A stretch of DNA of 8,342 nucleotides. Origin: an uncultured bacterium (GTDB lineage: Bacteria; Verrucomicrobiota; Lentisphaeria; Oligosphaerales; Oligosphaeraceae). The notes below the pieces were generated by a model. That model saw nothing but the letters and a program-made list of their open reading frames with translations, was not told the origin of the DNA and ran no database searches. The stretch lies in assembly GCA_902783355.1 (NCBI GenBank), contig CACZQQ010000097.1:1-8342 (forward strand), given 5' to 3'. The position numbers and the translations under genes were made by a program. This document shows positions 6,404 to 8,342 of the stretch, one piece after another (the stretch's first letter is position 1; each line of letters opens with the position of its first letter).

Positions 6404-8342
6404 AATTCTACTATTTCGCGTCAACGCATTGGGACAGGGAGTGGTATCAGAGCTTCCAGGAGTTTCGCAACTATTTGTGCGACACGGTCGGCAAGCTGGC
6501 GGGGCACCTGGAGTCAGGCGACTTGCGGATGTTCGTCTTTGACGGGCAGACCATCGTCCTGGAAGACGTCTGTGAATTGCATCCCGGCTGGCGCCAGCGG
6601 CTGTGCAAGCTTGTCGCCGACGGCAGGTTGAAGGTCGGCCCCTGGTATGTGATGCCTGACGAATTTCTTGTCTCCCTGGAAGCGCTGATCCGCAATCTGC
6701 AGGTCGGGCACACCGTGGCGCGCGCCTTCGGGGGCGAGCCATGGCCGGTGGGTTATGTCTGCGATGTCTTCGGCCATGTCGCGCAGCTGCCCCAGGTTCT
6801 GGACGGCTTCGGCTTGATCGGCGTGGTCGCATGGCGCGGGTTCCCGCATGACGGCCGCAGCCGCCTGCGGTGGACGGGGATGGACCAGACGGAACTCCCT
6901 GTCCTGCGTCTTCTTCCGCGCAATGGATACGGGAACTTCACGCTGGGGGTCCGCGGCTGGTGGGACATCCCTCTGGAGCGGGAGGAGTTCGAACGGCGGT
7001 TCCGCGACTGGATGGATGAGGCCGGGGCGCATTTCGGCGGGCGCCTTGTCCTCTCCGACGCCGTGGACCACTGCGAGGCCACTGGACAGTCCTGCGAGTT
7101 GCTGGCCTGGATAAAGGAGATGTATCCCGAGACGGAGGTCGTCCATTCGGATTTGACGGACTACTTTGCCGATGTCGCCGCCGAGGAGGCCGAGGAAGTG
7201 CATGGCGAACAGATTCATCCGGCGCCCGGCAAGCGCGACACGGGCAACCAGATCAGCGCCACCTTGAGCAGCCGCTACGACGTCAAGCTGGCCAATGACC
7301 GTGCGGAAAGCCGCCTGGAGCTTGCCTGGGAGCCGCAGCTGGCGGAGCGATGCGCCTGCGGCGAGGCGGGCGAGGCGCTGGACAAGCTGGATTATCTCTG
7401 GCGCCATCTTCTGCAGAACCATGCCCATGATTCCATCTGCGGCTGCGCCATCGACGCCGTGCACCGCCAGGTGCTGGGCCGCATCGAGGAGGTCATGCAG
7501 CTGGGACGCTGCCTTGAAGAGGAGTTCATCCTGCGCGACCGCGCCCGCGTGCTGGGGACGGACATACGGCATCAGATCCACCGTTTTGAGGACGACGCGG
7601 CGCAGATGGCGCGTATGGAAGTGGCCGACGACGGCCGCTATGCCGTGCGCCTCTACAATCCGCTTCCCTACGAGGTGGCAGAGACGCGTGAACTTGAAGT
7701 GGCCTTCCCCGCGGGAACCTATCCGGAGAGCCAGGCCGAACCCTTCGGCTACGAAAGGCTGAACAGCTTCCGCATCTTTGACGCAGGCGTGGAAGTGCCC
7801 TATTCCATCCGCTGGATCCGGCGCCGCCAGACGCGCCTGTTCTACCGCGCGGACGCGCGCCCGTACGATGTCTACGGCGTTGCGCTGACGGTGGCGCTGC
7901 CTGCCTCGGGATGGCATACGCTGCAGATCCGCCCCGCCGCCGACGTGGTGCGGTACTGGAGATCCATGCTGGACGGGCAGATGTGTGCCGACAACGGCAT
8001 CCTGCGGCTCCAGATCCATGCGGACGGTACGTTCAGCGTGCAGGATCTGCGCAGCGGCCGCCGCTATGACGGCCTGAATGACTATCTGCTGGACAGGGAC
8101 ATGGGGGATGGCTGGAACCATGTCTCGCCGACGGGCGCGCCGACGGCGCTGGGCGGCGGCCGGTCGCAGGTCCGGCTGCTGCATGACGGAAGCGACTGGG
8201 TGGAGTTTGAAATCACACGCCGCTTTGACCTTCCCCGACAGATCGTCTACGAGAGCAGTTTCGGCGCCTTCAGCGGCATTGCGGAGAGCGCGGAGACGGT
8301 GCCGTTCGTCATCGCGACACGGCTCGTCATGACAAGAGGCAG
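6400..8342 (+). CDS. GH38 alpha-mannosidase, 3' end outside window
   Basis: An open frame of 647 codons plus 2 nt with no stop before the right edge. Bacterial GH38 enzymes are commonly about 850-1050 residues, so perhaps 200-400 are missing. The family retains configuration, uses zinc, and removes alpha-mannose from glycans or mannosyl oligosaccharides. STHWDREW (8-15) gives zinc ligands H10 and D12. CDVFGHVAQLPQVL (from 121) gives D122, the expected nucleophile and third ligand. LLQNHAHDSICGC (337-349) gives H343, the fourth ligand. D223-H224 in LVLSDAVDH matches the conserved DH motif after the catalytic barrel strands. SSRYDVKLAN (from S290) begins the helical middle domain, and LYNPLPYEV (418-426) begins the GH38 C-terminal sandwich. 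No signal peptide is present, and the catalytic motif starts at residue 8, which fixes the start and suggests a cytoplasmic enzyme. It shares an ATGA overlap with the beta-galactosidase gene. The family is secure; linkage specificity is not. Confidence 0.93.
   Translation, partial: MKFYYFASTHWDREWYQSFQEFRNYLCDTVGKLAGHLESGDLRMFVFDGQTIVLEDVCELHPGWRQRLCKLVADGRLKVGPWYVMPDEFLVSLEALIRNLQVGHTVARAFGGEPWPVGYVCDVFGHVAQLPQVLDGFGLIGVVAWRGFPHDGRSRLRWTGMDQTELPVLRLLPRNGYGNFTLGVRGWWDIPLEREEFERRFRDWMDEAGAHFGGRLVLSDAVDHCEATGQSCELLAWIKEMYPETEVVHSDLTDYFADVAAEEAEEVHGEQIHPAPGKRDTGNQISATLSSRYDVKLANDRAESRLELAWEPQLAERCACGEAGEALDKLDYLWRHLLQNHAHDSICGCAIDAVHRQVLGRIEEVMQLGRCLEEEFILRDRARVLGTDIRHQIHRFEDDAAQMARMEVADDGRYAVRLYNPLPYEVAETRELEVAFPAGTYPESQAEPFGYERLNSFRIFDAGVEVPYSIRWIRRRQTRLFYRADARPYDVYGVALTVALPASGWHTLQIRPAADVVRYWRSMLDGQMCADNGILRLQIHADGTFSVQDLRSGRRYDGLNDYLLDRDMGDGWNHVSPTGAPTALGGGRSQVRLLHDGSDWVEFEITRRFDLPRQIVYESSFGAFSGIAESAETVPFVIATRLVMTRG

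Noticed and set aside
6514..8184. 556-codon minus-strand frame opposite the GH38 gene
   Set aside because: It is in register with a GH38 gene carrying all four zinc ligands, and the antisense product has no recognisable motif.

Overview
This GC-rich window, with coding on one strand only, reads as part of a carbohydrate-degradation operon from a bacterium of the Planctomycetota-Verrucomicrobiota-Chlamydiota group, most likely a Lentisphaerota/Victivallales-type organism. The taxonomic guess is inference. It rests on the near-consensus [16 protein letters not shown] pseudopilin start followed by a short helix and a C-terminal DG motif. Such small proteins are very numerous in Lentisphaerota genomes and often lie beside glycoside hydrolase genes. 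No rRNA or other phylogenetic marker is present.

Layout, all on the + strand. (1) 12-689: complete gene for a small type II/IV pseudopilin-like protein. (2) 714-4229: a 1171-residue secreted multidomain protein, with a signal peptide, a CBM9/DOMON-like N-terminal domain, a beta-sandwich plus putative TIM-barrel glycosidase core resembling GH123_N/DUF6067-type proteins, a further beta-sandwich, and a C-terminal concanavalin-like sandwich. (3) 4259-6403: a 714-residue GH42-type beta-galactosidase without signal peptide, with both catalytic glutamates and the zinc cysteine cluster visible. (4) 6400-8342: the first 647 codons of a GH38 alpha-mannosidase, also without signal peptide, running off the right edge. 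The gaps are 24 nt, 29 nt and a 4-nt ATGA overlap, so the four genes are probably one transcription unit. No promoter or terminator is visible; the first gene begins 11 nt into the window.

Working model (inference): the large exported enzyme attacks or binds a complex glycan outside the cytoplasm, imported fragments are trimmed by the cytoplasmic beta-galactosidase and alpha-mannosidase, and the pseudopilin is an envelope or secretion component tied to this locus. A galactose- and mannose-containing substrate such as a glycoprotein N-glycan or a galactose-decorated mannan would suit GH42 plus GH38, but specificity cannot be read from sequence. No transporter, regulator or sulfatase lies in the window. 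No mobile element, CRISPR array, tRNA or rRNA was seen, and no stretch longer than 30 nt lies between genes.
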